NCBI GenBank assembly: GCA_903924805.1
Contig: CAIYCZ010000097.1
Span: 1-6,725, forward strand
Source: an uncultured delta proteobacterium
Lineage (GTDB): Bacteria > Desulfobacterota > WTBG01 > CAIYCZ01
Direction of reading: 5' to 3'
DNA: 6,725 nt
The notes beneath the pieces were generated by a model. The model saw only the letters and a program-made list of their open reading frames with translations, made no database searches and was not told the DNA's origin. The position numbers and the translations under genes were made by a program. This document shows, piece by piece, positions 5,874-6,725 of the stretch (positions are counted from its first letter, which is position 1; every line of letters begins with the position of its first letter).

Positions 5874-6305
5874 ATGAGCATGAATGAGATGAAAAGAAAG
5901 CTGCGGCATGTAGGGTATATCGTGAAAGACATGGATACGTCGGTGAACATGTTCAAAAAATTTTTCGACTTGACGGATGAGGATATCCGCATGATGAGTG
6001 CAGACGATACCGGAGGTGCGGGTGCATTTTCATTTATAAAGGTGGGGGGGACAGAGCTTGAACTGATACAGCCCCTGTCAGACTTCTTCAGGGAAATGAC
6101 CGGTGACCCGCCCGCAGGGATAAACCATATAGCATTTCAGGTGAAGGATGTCGAGGCAGAGGTCAATGCCCTGGAGAAAAAAGGGATTCACCTGGGTTAC
6201 ATAACCAGGGACGGCATCTTTGATACGGGAAAGACCAAGATTGCCTACCTTGACCCCAGCGACACTGATGGAATCCTCATTGAGCTGGTTGAAGAAAACA
6301 GTTGA
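5874..6305 (+). CDS. VOC/glyoxalase-fold protein, methylmalonyl-CoA epimerase-like
   Basis: The chosen start is the ATG at 5874, because GGGAGG (5862-5867) ends six bases before it. A TTG at 5847 lies upstream of that site and is unlikely. The 143-aa product is one pair of beta-alpha-beta-beta-beta modules. The first has LRHVGYIVKDMDTSVNMF (10-27) and GGTELELIQPL (58-68). The second has INHIAFQVKDVEAEVNALEKKG (83-104) and ILIELVE (134-140). H12, E63, H85 and E137 fall where the metal ligands of VOC enzymes lie. In methylmalonyl-CoA epimerase these are His-Gln-His-Glu, so Glu replaces Gln here. Length, spacing and the NH-[IV]-A-F motif fit epimerase-like members. No mutase or carboxylase gene adjoins it, so epimerase activity is a family-level guess, and a lyase or dioxygenase relative is possible. 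It is cytoplasmic. Confidence 0.85.
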   Translation: MSMNEMKRKLRHVGYIVKDMDTSVNMFKKFFDLTDEDIRMMSADDTGGAGAFSFIKVGGTELELIQPLSDFFREMTGDPPAGINHIAFQVKDVEAEVNALEKKGIHLGYITRDGIFDTGKTKIAYLDPSDTDGILIELVEENS

Positions 6306-6342
6306 GGCAGGAATAATAGAGAGGTACAAATAAAAATCTCCA

Positions 6343-6434
6343 TTGTCATTCCGGTGAAAACAGGAATCCCTTTTTACTTTTGCTGGACTCCTGCTGAGAT
6401 TTATCCCTGCGGAAGCAGGGGGCAGGAGTGACAA
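6343..6434. repeat. Dispersed-type palindromic repeat with two GNRA-loop hairpins
   Basis: The outer arms TTGTCATTCC (6343-6352) and GGAGTGACAA (6425-6434) pair with one G-T. Next to the left arm, CCGGTGAAAACAGG (6351-6364) folds into an imperfect stem with a GAAA loop. Near the right arm, CCCTGC-GGAA-GCAGGG (6405-6420) is a perfect 6-bp stem with a GGAA loop. CTCCTGC (6388-6394) and GCAGGAG (6422-6428) offer a competing pairing. The 'GTCATTCC ... GGAATCC ... GGAGTGAC' layout is that of the intergenic palindromes abundant in many proteobacterial and related genomes. It sits 38 bp after the VOC stop and may double as its 3' end. Confidence 0.7.
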
Positions 6435-6456
6435 GTAAATCTCAGAACCGCTTTTC

Positions 6457-6501
6457 CCCGAAACGCTCAAAGCTTTTCGGGTCTCACGGTCAGAGGCCGT
6501 G
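6457..6501. other. Two small adjacent hairpins downstream of the zinc-ribbon gene
   Basis: CCCGAAA (6457-6463) pairs with TTTCGGG (6475-6481), and CACGG (6485-6489) pairs with CCGTG (6497-6501). They lie just after the stop of the minus-strand zinc-ribbon gene and could stabilise or end its transcript. Neither is followed by a T-tract in the minus direction, so a classic intrinsic terminator is not shown. Confidence 0.35.
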
Positions 6502-6514
6502 GGTTTAACAAAAA

Positions 6515-6725
6515 CTAACAGTCGATAACCATGCCGCAGCGCTCACAGCAATAGCGGGTGGTTCCGCTGTCTGCTGCAATGATTTTTTCAAAATCTCTTC
6601 GCCGTACCTTATGGACGGCAAGGCATTCCGGGCAGCAGTTGCTTCCCAGCTCTTCTTCAGTAATGGTGAGATGACAATGCCGGCAGCGCAGCCGGTTGCT
6701 CTTCACCGGAACCAGTGTCAGGACC
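6515..6725 (-). CDS. Small zinc-ribbon protein (5' end probably outside window)
   Basis: The frame ends at a TAG (CTA at 6515-6517) and stays open to the right edge. A GTG at 6704-6706 could start a 63-aa protein. No ribosome-binding site precedes it, and the upstream codons (VLTLVP) read on, so I favour a start beyond the window. Numbering from that GTG, the cysteines fall as C8-x2-C11, C24/C25-x2-C28, C53/C54-x2-C57 and a final C63, i.e. CRHC, CCPEC and CCERC motifs. The first two pairs make a likely four-cysteine zinc ribbon. The third may form a second partial site with C63, four residues from the end of CGMVIDC. Between them lies a basic, helical stretch (HKVRRRDFEKI). This resembles small rubredoxin- or DksA-like zinc-binding proteins of unknown role. 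Function is not inferable, and iron binding is possible instead of zinc. Confidence 0.65.
   Translation of the reverse strand, partial: VLTLVPVKSNRLRCRHCHLTITEEELGSNCCPECLAVHKVRRRDFEKIIAADSGTTRYCCERCGMVIDC

Noticed and set aside
6078..6470. 130-codon minus-strand ORF
   Set aside because: It is the antisense of the VOC-family gene and of the palindromic repeat; the forward gene has clear motifs and a ribosome-binding site.

Overview
This 6.7 kb window carries seven protein-coding genes, all apparently bacterial chromosomal accessory or housekeeping genes. They are separated by unusually long, repeat-rich intergenic DNA. No rRNA, tRNA, CRISPR array or intact insertion sequence is visible. The source looks like an anaerobic Gram-negative bacterium, perhaps Desulfobacterota or Nitrospirota. 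That is inference from the FrhB-type tail, the lipoprotein esterase signal and the style of the dispersed palindromes; no marker gene proves it.

Layout, left to right: (1) the C-terminal tail of a probable FrhB/coenzyme F420 hydrogenase beta-subunit family protein (+, cut by the window edge). (2) Convergent to it, a complete 639-aa LTA-synthase/MdoB-family membrane phosphoglycerol transferase (-). (3) A 661-bp AT-rich divergent intergenic region. (4) A lipoprotein esterase of the poly(3-hydroxybutyrate) depolymerase/LpqC type (+). (5) A 131-aa uncharacterised acidic protein (-). (6) An FMN-binding split-barrel (pyridoxamine 5'-phosphate oxidase-like) protein (-). (7) A divergent VOC/glyoxalase-fold protein resembling methylmalonyl-CoA epimerase (+). 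(8) A small zinc-ribbon protein (-) that probably continues off the right edge.

The genes do not form an obvious operon: orientation alternates and nearly every gene has its own ribosome-binding site and leader. I see no evidence that they act in one pathway. The intergenic DNA is the most distinctive part. A roughly 70-bp terminator-like hairpin module occurs twice in direct orientation, once before and once after the esterase gene, and its two stem differences preserve pairing. The esterase is therefore laid out as terminator, promoter, gene, terminator. An AACCACNGAG decamer occurs three times near the starts of the last three complete genes, and two copies form the inverted ends of a ~117-bp MITE-like element. 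A 17-bp perfect interrupted palindrome lies upstream of the 131-aa gene. A ~92-bp palindromic repeat with two GNRA-type hairpin loops follows the VOC gene.

I do not see a clear new multi-gene system. The best leads are the duplicated terminator cassette around the esterase, the dispersed repeats at gene starts, and the uncharacterised 131-aa and zinc-ribbon genes.
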